Assembly: GCF_901000735.1 (NCBI RefSeq) | Contig: NC_081546.1 | Coordinates: 27,237,900 to 27,301,899, forward strand | DNA: 64,000 bases | Direction of reading: 5' to 3' | Origin: Corylus avellana | Lineage: Eukaryota; Streptophyta; Magnoliopsida; Fagales; Betulaceae | Part shown: positions 10,318-22,091 of the stretch, piece by piece | Numbering within the stretch: the stretch's first letter is position 1 | Layout: each line of letters starts with the position of its first letter | The notes under the pieces: model-generated | Databases searched by the model: none | What the model was told of the DNA's origin: nothing | What the model saw: the letters and a program-made list of their open reading frames with translations, nothing else | Translations under genes and position numbers: made by a program

Positions 10318-11820
10318 GTGTTTCAGTGTATATGTGTAAGTTTGTATTCTAAGTCACTTGGTTGAAATGCTTAGAGCATCTCTTCTAACCTTTCACAGGT
10401 GATTTTTATAAAAATATATTAAAAAAAAAAAAAAATCATCTGCATTTAAGCACAACCTGCCTGTGTTTAAATTTATTGCTCCACGACTAGAAATGTGTTG
10501 AAGGATAAATAATCCATTGACCTTGTGCTTGTTAATTTATCCTTTAGACTGAAAAAAGTGTTCTGTACTATATCAACTGCAGGGCTCAAGGAACAACTTC
10601 TGGCATTGTACACTCCATTGACATCCATCCATCAAGAAAACACACTTGTCTGGTAAGATGCCTGCTCCATCATTCTTCATTAGTCTCATCTTTTCTTGTT
10701 TTTTTAATGGGGAAGATTTTGTTTTGGGGGCACCTCTCTCATTTTTCCAAAGATCTTTCAGCCTTTCCTTAAAATGTCTTTATATATATGTGTTTCTGTT
10801 TACGACACCATGAGATATGTGTCGGGTCACAAATTCTGTAGCTTATTTTAGTCGAAACATGTCAAATATGGTGTGTTCTCTTCTTTCATGTTAACATATG
10901 GAGGAAATTATCAACTAATGAGTTACATTTTTAGTCTGGGTATTACTTATCAAAAAATGAGTTACATTTGACATGATCTGGTGTATACAGTATCCATCTC
11001 ATGTTCTCATTGACCATAGTGATATTACATTTTCAAATGGTTTCCTAGCTTCAAGATCATACTTTAAGGTTCGAATGTGTTAAGTTTAAAGACACTGATC
11101 TCCTTCTTAATTGTTTGATTCTTGTATGATTATGTAAAACCTTAGCTAGCTTTATGAGTGAAAATTTAGTTTGTTTGAATCTTATGCTATTATTATTGTG
11201 TACTACAGGCAGGAGGTTCTTTAGGTACTGTATTTGCCTGGGATATTAGATGGCAACAACAGCCGATTATTCTTTCTGGTATCGGGACAGGTGCAACTCA
11301 TTCAGCATGTGAAAGTGAGGTTTGGGAAGTTCAGTATGACCGCTACAGTAAGTCTACAAACATTGGCAACATCTCATCCTCACGGATATTACCTGCTATG
11401 ATCTGCTCAGAAGATGGGATCCTTGCTGTTGTTGAACAAGGTATGAAGTTCTTGTTGCAACTATTGTTGAGTGACCAATTGATAAAATCCTGTGTTAATT
11501 TCATTTGCTAATAGGCGGAATGGTTTTTTATTTTTGGATAAATAGCAATTTTCTTCCAAAACTTGAAGTGGGACTGACTATTTATATTGCACAGATGAAG
11601 AACCGATTGAGCTGTTGGCAGAACCTTGTGCAATCAACAGCTTCGACATTGACCGGGAAAACCCCTCAGTAAGTGAAAAATAAACTGATATCGGTCTGAA
11701 CTTTGTGCAAGTGTAAATCCTGTACACGCTTTAAATCTTATGATGCTTCCATGCTGTGTTGTGCAGGAGGTGATATGCAGTTTGGAATGGGAATCTGTAG
11801 TCATCTTAACAAGGCCATAA
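8764..11820 (+). CDS. NUP43: Nucleoporin NUP43 (WD40 protein), with an exon-1 frameshift
   Basis: Five exons: 8764-9390, 10583-10652, 11209-11440, 11595-11668 and 11767-11820, all with GT/AG borders and matching phases; about 351 residues, close to the Arabidopsis protein. NUP43 is a WD40 subunit of the Nup107-160 (Y) complex of the nuclear pore. Recognisable blocks are PQIHRLPQPHYIDAVRWLPQ (N-terminus), VSVGEDGRVNLV, KWASPTEFVTGGYGFGLQ, VHSIDIHPSRKHTC, GGSLGTVFAWDIRW, ICSEDGILAVVEQ, EEPIELLAEPCAINSFDID and the C-terminal VICSLEWESVVILTRP. The N-terminus is in the frame of the ATG at 8764, but from about 8912 onward homology is in the +1 frame. The switch falls in a CCTCCCCCTCCCCC run at about 8893-8911. 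Either the assembly has a one-base error there or this allele is broken. All later exons are intact, which favours an error. Confidence 0.9.
9934..10141 (+). mobile_element. LINE 3'-end fragment in NUP43 intron 1
   Basis: The segment ends with the ATTTGATTACTTATAATAAAA-type tail followed by A(11), typical of plant LINE 3' ends. Similar words flank it: TGATGGTGTTTT at about 9937 and TGATGGTATTT at about 10143, a plausible degenerate target-site duplication. It is 5'-truncated, lies in sense with the host gene and has no reading frame. Confidence 0.45.
10256..10312. repeat. (TA)n microsatellite in NUP43 intron 1
   Basis: A long, nearly pure TA run of about 55 bases in the intron. Confidence 0.9.
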
Positions 11821-12854
11821 TTTCCAGAAACGGACATGAAGGTTCATATTTAAGATTCTACTCTGTTTCTCTTCCAGAGAGCTCTTATTCAAGGACAAAA
11901 GTCGTCCCAATTACTAGTGGATTCATGCCTATAAAGGATGTTTGGAACACTGCCCTGTTTCTTGTATGCATTAAGCATATGTGAATGGATTGTAATGGTT
12001 TGTAGTTACCATTTCAGCATATACAGTGTTGAAAGTTTTCGTGTCAGGCATTTGCGGAGCAATATTGGTAGGAAAAAAAAAAAAAACACCTTGACAACTC
12101 AAATCCGTTTGCTTGGGCAATCAATTTTCATGATGCTGCCCTAAAATGAGAGATGCTGCATCAACTGCATTTCACTTTTTAACAGATAATGGGCTGAGCT
12201 TGTGTTGTAGACTTCCATTTCTATTTATGGCTGAATAGTGATGTGGTTTTTACACATTTATTAAATTGACATATATTCTCGGAGTACATGTATTTTTTAT
12301 TGACATATTCTTAAAGTACAAAACTTCCACAAGCATTTTTATTAAATTAACATATATTCATACTCGTAAGTTTGTAATTACTATACCAAAGACTTTGATA
12401 CAATAATGCCCACAAAAAGGACAAAGTTCTTGAAATTGGAATGGAAGAATTTTGTCCGATTCAATTCAACATATTAAAAAAATACACTTAATAATTACAT
12501 GTTCTAATGAAATACAATGAATTTTATAGTTGGATTGGAGGTCGACGTATTGTTTGAGACTTGTTTGGACGGGTAGACTTTACTACGCTCTCTCTCAAGT
12601 TACTGTTCAAATTGACAAATACGAAAGAGCCCCTGCGAGGGCACTCAGTTGGGTCAGTAACTCGTGTAAGTGAAGTTCATAAGGGCTCTCACATTTTCTG
12701 CCCATGGGACAACATGAACTCGCATTGTCCTCACCCCGTAAATACCGAGAAAGATTGAGGTCCCCAATCTATCCACGCCTTTATCCACACGAACTCCACC
12801 ACAAACACCTTCTTCTTCCTTCTGCTGCTCCAGAGAGCTTTTAACGGCAGAAGA
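11821..12854. other. NUP43 3' region and bL35c promoter/leader
   Basis: The first 300-400 bases should be NUP43 3' UTR. At about 12250-12370 a TTTATTAAATTGACATATATTC word occurs twice in diverged form. From about 12560 the sequence is less AT-rich and leads into the bL35c gene, with CT-rich leader sequence at about 12800-12830. Small frames here show no homology I recognise. Confidence 0.4.
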
Positions 12855-15614
12855 ATGGCTTTTGCAACCTTAACGGTGTCGTTTCATCTCAAAATTTCTT
12901 CCCCATTGCGCCCTCCTCAGTCGACTCGGGCCTCCCACGGCCTCTCGGTCCAACTCGCTCCGTGCAACAAGTGGAGCTCGCTGAGACTCGGTTCCTCGCA
13001 CAGCTTTTCTGGGTTCTTCGGCTCGGTTCTTTCTCAGAAGCTCTCCACAATCACTCCCCTCCCTCTCAGGCTTCGCTCTCTCACTATCGTCTCCGCCAAA
13101 GGCTACAAAATGAAGACCCACAAGGTCTCTCTCTCGGGAGAGTACACAAGACCCATGATTGAATTTGCATTTCCCGAATGAAATTTAGTTCTGGGAGATT
13201 ACATCCTAAGCAATTATGTGTTGTTTTCACTTTCCTACATGTTATGAGCGTTCAAAATGAGCTTCTTTTTTTTTTTCTTTTTTCTTTTTTTTTTCTGTTT
13301 TTAATTATTTGGTGAATTTTTTGTTAATAGGCTTCCGCGAAGCGATTTAGGGTGACGGGTAGAGGAAAAATTGTTCGGAGGAGAGCTGGAAAGCAACATT
13401 TGCTGTACAAGAAGAACAACAAGAGGAAATTACGACTCTCCAAACTGGTGCGCTTTCTTCCTACATTATCCCTATTATTGCATATATAGGTGGGTGGTGG
13501 GAAGAAGTCTTGAATTAAATTCTTATGCAGGTTTGTTTAAGATGGCTAAATTTGATGTTGGATTGACTTTTTACATGATTTCGTTCTTAAGGTCTATCCA
13601 TTAATCGTAGCTTATACTGAAGTGTTATTTTTTAGGCATTGATTTGATAGGGCTGCTGGTATGCTTGAATTTTGCCGTATAGGGAAACTGTGTTGGTTAG
13701 GGAATGAAATTAGTTCCACTTAGAGTAGAATAGAGAAAAGCCGTGTGGTTTGGTTATAATCGTTGGATCATGTTTGTTTAAATGGAGAACCGGGGTGAGG
13801 ATGTCAGGGACTTGTAAGAGGCCAAAAAAGAAAGTATGAAAATTGACATAGATGACGCAAGGTGAGTGATTTTTATCACCTTTCCTCTTTTTGAATCTTT
13901 AAGAGGGTTAAAAGAACTGAAGCAATGTGTTAAAATAAATAAGACAAAAGGGCTACCAATTTGTTCCCCATCTATAGATATTACAAGAGCGAATTACACG
14001 AGTATGCAAGGAAAAGTGATGAAAGATTTTCTAGATTTGTGTGGAGAATCTAATTAGGAGAGGATGCTCTGATTGAGCTACTTCTTTGTATTTCTTGTAG
14101 GGAAGATAAATATGCTTTGGAAGCTCATTAAAAACCCACTCTTGATATTCAATTTCAAATCTTTAGGTTTTTGAGAAATTTGAACTATGTAGTAAGTAGT
14201 CCCCGAGACCAAACATCTTTCTAGTCTTCTGTTTTCTTAATGAAACTATGTTGAAGAATAAGGAGGAAATAATCCACAGTGTTTGCTTTATATCAAGGGC
14301 CTCGTGTCTGTCATTTTTTTTTTTATATCTTCATTCATCATCTGTCAGTTCATTCCAAGATTCGTTGTATTGCTGAATTTACAAAAGATTAAGTTCTTGT
14401 TTGGACATCTAAGTTGGGAAAAAATGCAGCACATTTGCTTGACAGAGTACGTCTAATTATTCTCCAATTGCAGTATCATATGGTTTTTGCACTTAAGAGA
14501 TGAGGGATATTTTTTTGGATGAATGAGAAATTCATTAACCATCAAAGAAGACATACACCCTCTAGCTATCCAACAAATTCATTTAAACCTCTTCATTTTT
14601 TCTGCTTCTCAGAAACCCACTTTTGGACATAATTCTTGATCTAACTTCCCGGCAAATTCGATGGAGGATTTGCTCCTCTGTATGCAACTGATTCTAAGAG
14701 ATGAGGGATTGCCTCTTATTTTATTATCTTCTTGTGTTTTTTTATCTGTTCTGTTTGCCGCCTCTTGTGTGGAGTTTCTTTGATGGTATGGGCTTTGTTC
14801 GGTAACCTCTTCAGAAGTTGGCATGTTAAGTTCTTCAATCCTGAAGCTTTAAGCCTTTAATAGAGAGAGAAATGTTACGCTTTGTAAAGGAGTAGAGTGA
14901 AGAATTTTATCTTGTAGACCAAAGGAAAATTTATTGTCATATTGAGTGCATTTCTACCTTGGTTCTTGTCATATTGTCCTTTCCTTTCATTTTTTTCATT
15001 CGTTGTTCAAGAAATTATAAAAAGGTAGGGGTCCAGGGGCCATTGTCTGGTGCAATGGTAAAGTCTTGAAAGTCACCACTTCATGTTAAAAAATAAATTG
15101 CTGAATTTTAAGATTTTATCAAGCCACCCCTCCTATGATCTTACTTATGGGGGACCAACACTAGAGTGAAATACTGAAGCTTTTAGATGAACATCTCAGA
15201 TTAAAATATGTGGGTAAGAGTAGCTAGGACATATTCCTTGTGTTTAACATTCCATTTCCACTCTCAGAGCTGGTTTCTGACATGGATACTCACTGCAAAG
15301 GTTTAGTACTGGAGTAAAATTCTTTTTGATGGAGAACTTGCATAAATGCCTTAATCTACCAAGAATGGATCTCAATATTGAATGAAATGGCTTTGTTTTG
15401 AATGACTTGAAAACTGTTAGACTTACTAGTAATTATGTGCCTTTTCTTTTGCAAGCAAGTAGTGTTATTCTTATATCTATCAGATTTAGTATTTGAAAAT
15501 TGCTTTGTTTACACTTTGATTTATTGTCATGCACAGCACCCTGTCCACCGGAGTGACTATGACAATGTGATTGGTTGCTTGCCATATCTGAAAGTAAATA
15601 GAAATGCAAAGTAG
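12855..15614 (+). CDS. RPL35: Plastid large-subunit ribosomal protein bL35c
   Basis: Three exons, 12855-13124, 13331-13447 and 15537-15614, in phase 0 throughout, give 154 residues. The product is a nucleus-encoded protein of the chloroplast 50S subunit. Residues 1 to about 84 are Ser/Leu/Pro/Arg-rich with few acidic residues, a typical plastid transit peptide. The mature part starts near [10 protein letters not shown] and carries the bL35 signature [21 protein letters not shown], then [17 protein letters not shown], and a short last exon ending [11 protein letters not shown]. The first ATG fits because it gives the whole transit peptide. A 2.1-kb intron separates the last 25 codons. In Arabidopsis, from memory, this gene is also next to ASG1. 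Confidence 0.95.
15045..15110 (+). mobile_element. Possible tRNA-derived SINE fragment in bL35c intron 2
   Basis: TCTGGTGCAATGGTAAAG matches a Pol III A box (TGGTGCAATGG). It is followed by AGTCACCACTTCATG, a spacing seen in plant SINEs, but no intact B box follows. It would be a 3'-truncated copy. Weak call. Confidence 0.3.
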
Positions 15615-16721
15615 ACATGATGTTTACATTTTATGAGGGAGGCCCATCTGTTCTGTAACATGTTGATTACTCACATTTATGTAAAAGACAAGTGCTTTGA
15701 TTGTATCCTCTCAAGCAAGTTTAGTGCAGTTGGTTTTCCGTAACCTGGAATTTTTATCTTGTTATTATCATATCAAAACTTCCCTACCCTTTTTTTGACC
15801 ATTACCACTTGCAGTATTTGTAACTTGAATTTGCTAGAGAATGGTGGTTCCTTTTATTGCATTCAAATGCTGGTTGGCAAATGTAGCTGAAAAATAGCTT
15901 GTATACATTTAGCCAAGTTACTTTGATCCTGTATCACTTTTTGCAAGCAAAATACAGAAATGTTTTGATGCAATCATGTATTCTACACATGATGGGATAA
16001 TGCCAAGTGAAACGAATTAATGAAAATTTATATGATTTGCTTTGAAATTGGCAACATTGATAATGGCCGTTGATATATTATTAGGATCAACAGAGTTACC
16101 TCGAGCAACTATCCAGGCAACTTTAGTAGGTGTGTAGCTCACTTGCCCCTATTGTATAGATAATTGCACCCGATTCTGGTCCGTGAAGAAGAGCCAACTG
16201 AAATATTGTATTCATTTAGTAAAAGTACAGTTTAATCTTTAAATCTGCATTTTTAAAAATATACCTCGTTACCTGCAAATTTATCATTTTCAAACCACAA
16301 TTTTTTTAGAAAAAGTATGCTAAAATGAGATTGTTTTTTTGCAATTTTTTTAAAAACACATTAATAGCATGCAAAATTGCGAGGCAAAGGAATTCTAAAG
16401 CGGATATCTAAATAGCCACTTGGACTCTTTTAAGTATTCTAGATTGTATTCCTGATGTTATTTTGATGGAACAGTCAATTCTATCATGTCATGTCCTTTT
16501 TCTCAAAAAAAAAAAAATTGCAGCACGACAACTGGGCATAATCCGTGCAAATAGATCTATTCTGGTCTTGAACATAGTAGGCCTAGTAATTAGTAAAGCA
16601 ACTCTCTGTGATACAGGGGACAGATATGACCATTTTCTAAAGTGTTAAAATACTTCAATCAAGATTACAGAAACTTTCTTCAATCTGCATAATAGAGTAA
16701 GTGCGTCGGTCTGGCTCTGCC
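15615..16721. other. bL35c 3' region and spacer
   Basis: No coding exons seen. The first part should be the 3' UTR. Short frames around 16463-16648 show no family resemblance. Confidence 0.4.
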
Positions 16722-16724
16722 TAA

Positions 16725-17133
16725 GAGCATTTTCAGCAGCTTCCTCGTCATTTTTTCTATATTTAAAGATTCAAACTACTTTTTGCTTCCTTATGTTAAA
16801 ATACACCCCAATAGCTTCCTTTAATCATTCCCTATATCATTAAAATATTTATTTTTTTAATTATATTATATATATGAGAGGAGAGAGGAGAGAGAATTGT
16901 AAGAAGAGAGAGGAGAGAGGAGAGTGTAAAGAAGAGAGAGAAATGTTTTTTTTGAATTTAATAATCATAAGGATCGCAATAGTAGAATCCTATACTTTAG
17001 GTTCTATTGTAGCGATCCTCATGGTTGAGGCTCATTTAGGGAATCTGCTGTGGGACTTTTTTTGTGATTTTTTGGACATATTCCTTACACATAGGGAACA
17101 GACTCCCTTATAAGGAGTCTGCTGGGAATGCTC
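16725..17133. mobile_element. PIF/Harbinger-type MITE (409 bp)
   Basis: Terminal inverted repeats GAGCATTTTCAGCAGC (left) and the complement of GCTGGGAATGCTC (right) are flanked by a TAA target duplication at 16722-16724 and 17134-17136. A 3-bp TWA duplication with GAGCAT-type ends is characteristic of PIF/Harbinger elements. It has no transposase. Inside are a GA-rich simple stretch (about 16875-16940) and an imperfect hairpin around AAGGATCGCAATAG and CTATTGTAGCGATCC (about 16968-17022). Confidence 0.85.
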
Positions 17134-17136
17134 TAA

Positions 17137-20100
17137 AGAAAAGGGAAGATAACTTTACTATACATGGTTTCTGAATTTGCTCAGAATTATACTTTTGACA
17201 ATTTTTTTTTTTTTAATAATTCTTTCATATTGAATTAATCTTTTGAGTCCAAAGATATTTGATAACTCAAAATTTTTTCTTTTCGATTCGAATGGGGAAA
17301 AAGGGAAAGAAAAAACAAATTATAAAAGAGGGTCTTTGCACCACTCATAATCCTAAGAGAAGAAAGGAAAGGAGAATTATCGATAAAACTTTTAAATACT
17401 AAGTGGAAAGTAGTCCATTTAACAATCTAGTGTGTTCGGGAGTTAACACATCTATAGACTTTAAAAGCGGTCCAAAAGGAAAAGATGAAATGCTTCTTAT
17501 GAAAGTCAGCAAAACAGAAAAGCAACCATGGAGCAAAGCTGGCTGGATACCAAAAAGAGTTGCAAAGGTTTCACCAAAAAGAGGCTTCTGAAGGCAACAC
17601 TGAATAATGGTTGCTTAGGACAGCCGAGGCAACACTGAAGAGAGGATGAATCGTCACATCAAAATTAATCTTTAAAGACTCAATGAGAGGGGGGACGCTC
17701 GGTGGTGGTATAGTTTTGGTAAAGTTTTTTGATATCACATTGTAACCTAAAATTGAATCTCAAAATCACCTGGACTGAGGTTTTGGGGGGGATGGAACTA
17801 TTGTGTGATACATACACCAAACACTAGTGAGCCATATGTGACAAACAAAACTCTTGTTGCCGCCGTATAAACTGCTTTTTTAAAAGTCCTCTTCCTTGGT
17901 GAGCATAGGAGCTATTGGACCGGATTTTTTTTGTTGGCTTTTTTGTATTTTTATTGTTTTTATTAACACTGTCAATTGTATATGGAGCTTGTTGGGTTGC
18001 TTTCACACCCTTATGTTACTAATAATAATAAAATAAAAAACACAAGTGAGCCACAAGTTTTTTGTCTTTGCTTTTTTCTTTAAAGATAAGCAAATATACA
18101 ACAAGTTACACAGGTTGATGACCGTTGATCCTTTCACTGTCAAGGATTAATCTAAGAAGAGGGAAATACAAGTGGTAACAAAGAACTAAGTTGTGAGCGT
18201 CAAGATTAGCCCATCTATGAATTTTGGGTGCTGACCAACTCTAGAAGGAAGTTAACACTCTGATGATATTTGACACTAATAATACGATCTTCCAGTCAAA
18301 TATTAAAGGAGGGCAAGAATCACGGTCAAGGAATCATCTTCCAAAATGACTTAGTTGATTTTGAGGCCACAAGCTATATATGGAGACAGCTAGCAGTAGA
18401 ATGCTGAGGCTTCTCCCATGTTTGGGTTGGGGCAAACCCTGGTGCTACAAACAACTACACAAGTAGAAAAATTATCTCTAATTGCAATATCAAAACTCAA
18501 TTTGATTATTTAATGAGGGAACCATGGAGGACTAAAATGGTGAAACGCATAATTCCAAGCTTTGAGGCGTTTATAATAAGTTTCAAATATGACAGTAACT
18601 TTAAAATTCACCGATATATAAAGATTTAGTAATGATCAGCCTCATTCTAACGTTACTCTTAAACTAAATTGAGGTGTGAGTTGGCATAAATATATCTTTT
18701 TACTCCAACTTTTCCGGATTGAAGGCCAAAACAAATGTAAATAATAAATAATTACGTTCACATGTCAAGGTCTATTGAGGTCCAATAGTAAAGTGGAGTG
18801 TAGAGTCGTAATAAATAATAAAAGTTACCTAAAACAGAGATGAAGTTGTGGAAAGCGACTTCATGCAAAGATCTTCTTTACTTGAAAAAGGCAACAGCAA
18901 AAGGAAAAGGAAAAGACAGATTGTTTTTTACTCTTGATTGACGCCCAAGTTCCGTGTAGCGGTTGAGGCATCATGTCAACCCCTCTAAAGTCCTCTTTTG
19001 CGGCAGAGTTTTACATCACTTCTTTACCCTCTTTGCCCTTTCCAGCAGTTTTTACCAAACCAAAATCTCAACATTTGTCTTTTTCTAATAATTCCGTAAA
19101 TAATTGTAAAAGTTTTTTTATAAAGTTCACCCGTCCGAAATACTCGGCAAAATTTTATATCAAGATCAAAATCTCAACAATTGTCTTTTTCTAATAATTT
19201 CGTAAATAATTTTTTATAAAGTTCACTTGTCCGAAATATTCGGATAACCCGAGCACGAGTTTTTGACAGGTGGGTGAATTGAAAACCTCTCACAATCAAT
19301 CATAATCCTTACTAACAAAAGGTGAAATATAAAATATCCAAAATGTATGAGGGGTATGATTTTTTGGGGGAGTGATTGGTGAAAGGTTGATTCCATTTCC
19401 TCCAACTCTATCTATTAGTTTCCTAGGCAGATTTTTGTATCAATATCTCTGCAACAACAAGTGGAAAGGGCTATTGCTTTATTTGCTTTTGTTTTCCTTC
19501 ACTCATTTATTTTTTTTCTTCAAATCCATTCTCTTTTTTTTTTATTTTGTTTTGAGGGGAATAAGGAAAAATAAAGATGCTGTAGAGTATCACCTTTCAA
19601 ATAAAAGAGACTTCACTTTATATAATAGTGACAAGTTATTAGTGTTCATTTTGAATAGAAGAAAAACATAATAATTGCAATCAAAAGGAAGATAATGTCT
19701 ACCCTTAAAAAAATAAAAAATATAAGATAAAATAATAAATAATTAAATAAAAGACATAAATTTTCTCTAAGACAGTTGAAAAAAATATCATCCAACCCAT
19801 TTAAAATAGTGTCAAGTGTCTAAAAATATTTAAAACGTTAGTAAATCCCTTGAGGAATGTTATAATACAACAACAAGATTAGGCTAAATCATGTATTAAA
19901 TCTCTTGTCAATTATGCATTAACCATTTTGGATAAGTGTTTTCTTGGCTTTAAAAAGAAAGAAACAATTGATAAATTGCTCATTATAGTTGGACCTTATA
20001 AGAAATAAATCCTTATGATTTCATAATTAATTTATAAATTCTTATGATATGTCTCTTATAATAAAATAATCTATCAGTACAAATTCTGACCATCTTTTTG

Positions 20101-20180
20101 ACAAAATTCTCATGAATTAGCCTATAAAAAAAAAGCCCACAGTAACAACCTACACTAGCCCTCGCCTCAGATATCGCTAC
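17137..20180. other. Intergenic region
   Basis: About 3 kb of AT-rich spacer without recognisable exons. A two-unit tandem repeat is at 19061-19246. Short frames (for example 17403-17591 plus, 17824-18006 minus, 19372-19671 plus) are low-complexity or have no resemblance to known families. Confidence 0.5.
19061..19246. repeat. Two-copy tandem repeat, unit about 80-105 bp
   Basis: AAAATCTCAACA(A/T)TTGTC, TTTTTCTAATAATT(C/T)CG and TATAAAGTTCAC occur in the same order at 19061-19166 and 19167-19246. The second unit is shorter because of internal deletions and carries several substitutions. Confidence 0.8.
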
Positions 20181-20203
20181 CACCCAATTTCAACGGTCCA
20201 CGC

Positions 20204-20469
20204 GCCGACTAGAGAGACTACTGCATGACAAGCTACCGTAGGATCTTCGGCCACGTGTCAGACCAGATCAACAACCGCCGTCATTTATAGACAAGCCTGG
20301 GCCCACATATATATCCATTAAATTCATACGTGTCTGCCAGCGCATGCTTACAGAACCCCGACTCAAATGACGAAACTAGCCCATTCTCAACCGTACATAA
20401 TGGTCGCAATCATATAACAAACAAAGGTCATTTCGGTCATAAAGTCCCGCGCTTTCAAAACGACACGTG
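20204..20469 (+). promoter_or_regulatory. DRE plus ABRE/G-box cluster upstream of the ASG1-like gene
   Basis: Within about 430 bases upstream of the chosen start are a DRE/CRT core GCCGAC (20204-20209, overlapping an ACGCGC CAMTA-type box), a G-box/ABRE CCACGTGTC (core 20262-20267), an ACGTGTC ABRE (20328-20334) and ACACGTGC (core 20464-20469). DRE plus multiple ABREs is the standard arrangement of ABA- and drought-responsive plant promoters, and ASG1 homologues are reported as abiotic-stress induced. The last box may lie in the 5' UTR. Confidence 0.6.
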
Positions 20470-20637
20470 CTCGCCGTCCCTCGAACACCGTTAAAGCCTT
20501 GCCAAACTTTGTCTTCTAGGGTTTTCAGAATCTTCAGGATCAAAAAGCTCGTTGTTTTCAAGGGGTTTCGTTGTAATTTGGTTTCTCGGGAATTTGGATT
20601 CCTTTCGATTTCGTTTTCGTACGCTTGGGGAAAGTGG

Positions 20638-22035
20638 ATGGTGCAGTTGATGAGATCCGCGAATATCAGGCAGGAGCCTGAAACGACGTCATCGTCGTCG
20701 TCGTCGTCATGCCGTGACAAGCTTCCGGTGAAGTTGGAGATCGAGGACTCGCTGGAGGAAGAGCACGGGTCGCTCAATAAGCGCTCGAGGCCTTCTCAGG
20801 CGTTTCAAGAGGTACGGAATCGATTTTGGTTTGTTTGGTTTTCAAGAAAATGTGGGGAGGGGTGAGGAAATGATGAAACTTTGGATTTTTAATCATTTCA
20901 CACCTGATGAAAACATCGAATTATTTGAAAACGAGCCTTATTTTAATTTGTATTGAGTGAATTTTTTTAATCTTAATTTTCCGAACTGCATAAAATATGA
21001 ATAATTCAAAAGTGAATTTCCTTTTTTTTTTAGTCTCGTTTTTATTGGCAATCAAAAGGCGGATTAGGGTGTGTTTATTTGTTTCTTTTATATTGCTATG
21101 AGAAAAGATAGTTCTGAGTTTGTGTATTAGTTTTGTATTTGATTATCGATAGGGTTGCTGATTCAATGTGATTTGTTTACAAGAATAATTCTTTCTGAGA
21201 GTACATGACAGCTCCATTCTAAGAGCATATATTGATTCCTTGGAGATCGCGTTTGGGGTATTTGTGTATTAGTTTATAAAGGTTAAAATTTTGATTCGTT
21301 TTTAATTTATATTAATGCTGCTGAAAATTTTGATCATGTTGCATTGAATAACAGACATATATAACTTGATCTTGCTGAAATTTTTTAAAATATTTATTAT
21401 GGTTTTGTGTTTTAGTGAGGAAAAAAGATCTCTTTCAGGTACTTAGGTATGGTTAAGATTCGTTACTAGATCTATTTTTGGAGGGATTGGGTACAATATA
21501 GACATAGAGCTTCTTGCATTTCTTTTGGTTGTAATTTGGATTTTTTTGGTATTTGGATTATAATTATTTTTGGTTACTTAGACTTGTTTAGATTAATACC
21601 TATAGTGGGATTTGGGTTTCCTGAAAATTTTATGAGGCTTCATTGCTCTCCATAGTAATTGGATTCTTTTATTTGTTTGTTCTGCACGGGCTTGTTGACT
21701 AATCAGCAATGGAGTTCCGGAAATAATGCGTTCCCTATCCCTCCTTCACAATACAACCCGCTTGACGAGCCTAGCCCTTTGGGTTTACGTCTGAGGAAGA
21801 GCCCATCGCTGTTAGAACTAATTCAAATGAAGCTTTCTCAAGGGAGTGCTTCTAGTACAGGAGATGAGCAGAGTGAAGACTTTAGCGGAGTAGCTAAAAA
21901 GGAAATTAAGGGCACTGCTCTATCAGGTCCTGCTGACAAGCTAAAGGCTTCAAATTTTCCAGCTTCACTTCTGAGGATTGGGAGTTGGGAGGTATCTTCA
22001 CTTAATTTTCTTCTTTTTTTTTTTTTCCTTTTCTT

Positions 22036-22091
<56 letters not shown>

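Noticed and set aside
11634..12144. Frames overlapping the last NUP43 exons
   Set aside because: They ignore the splice sites; the spliced frame gives the conserved NUP43 C-terminus and a stop at 11818-11820.
13371..15618. Short frames in the bL35c introns
   Set aside because: Intron noise; the three-exon model accounts for the full bL35 domain.
17403..18006. Two short frames in the spacer before ASG1
   Set aside because: Lys/Asn-rich, no recognised motif, no splice partners.
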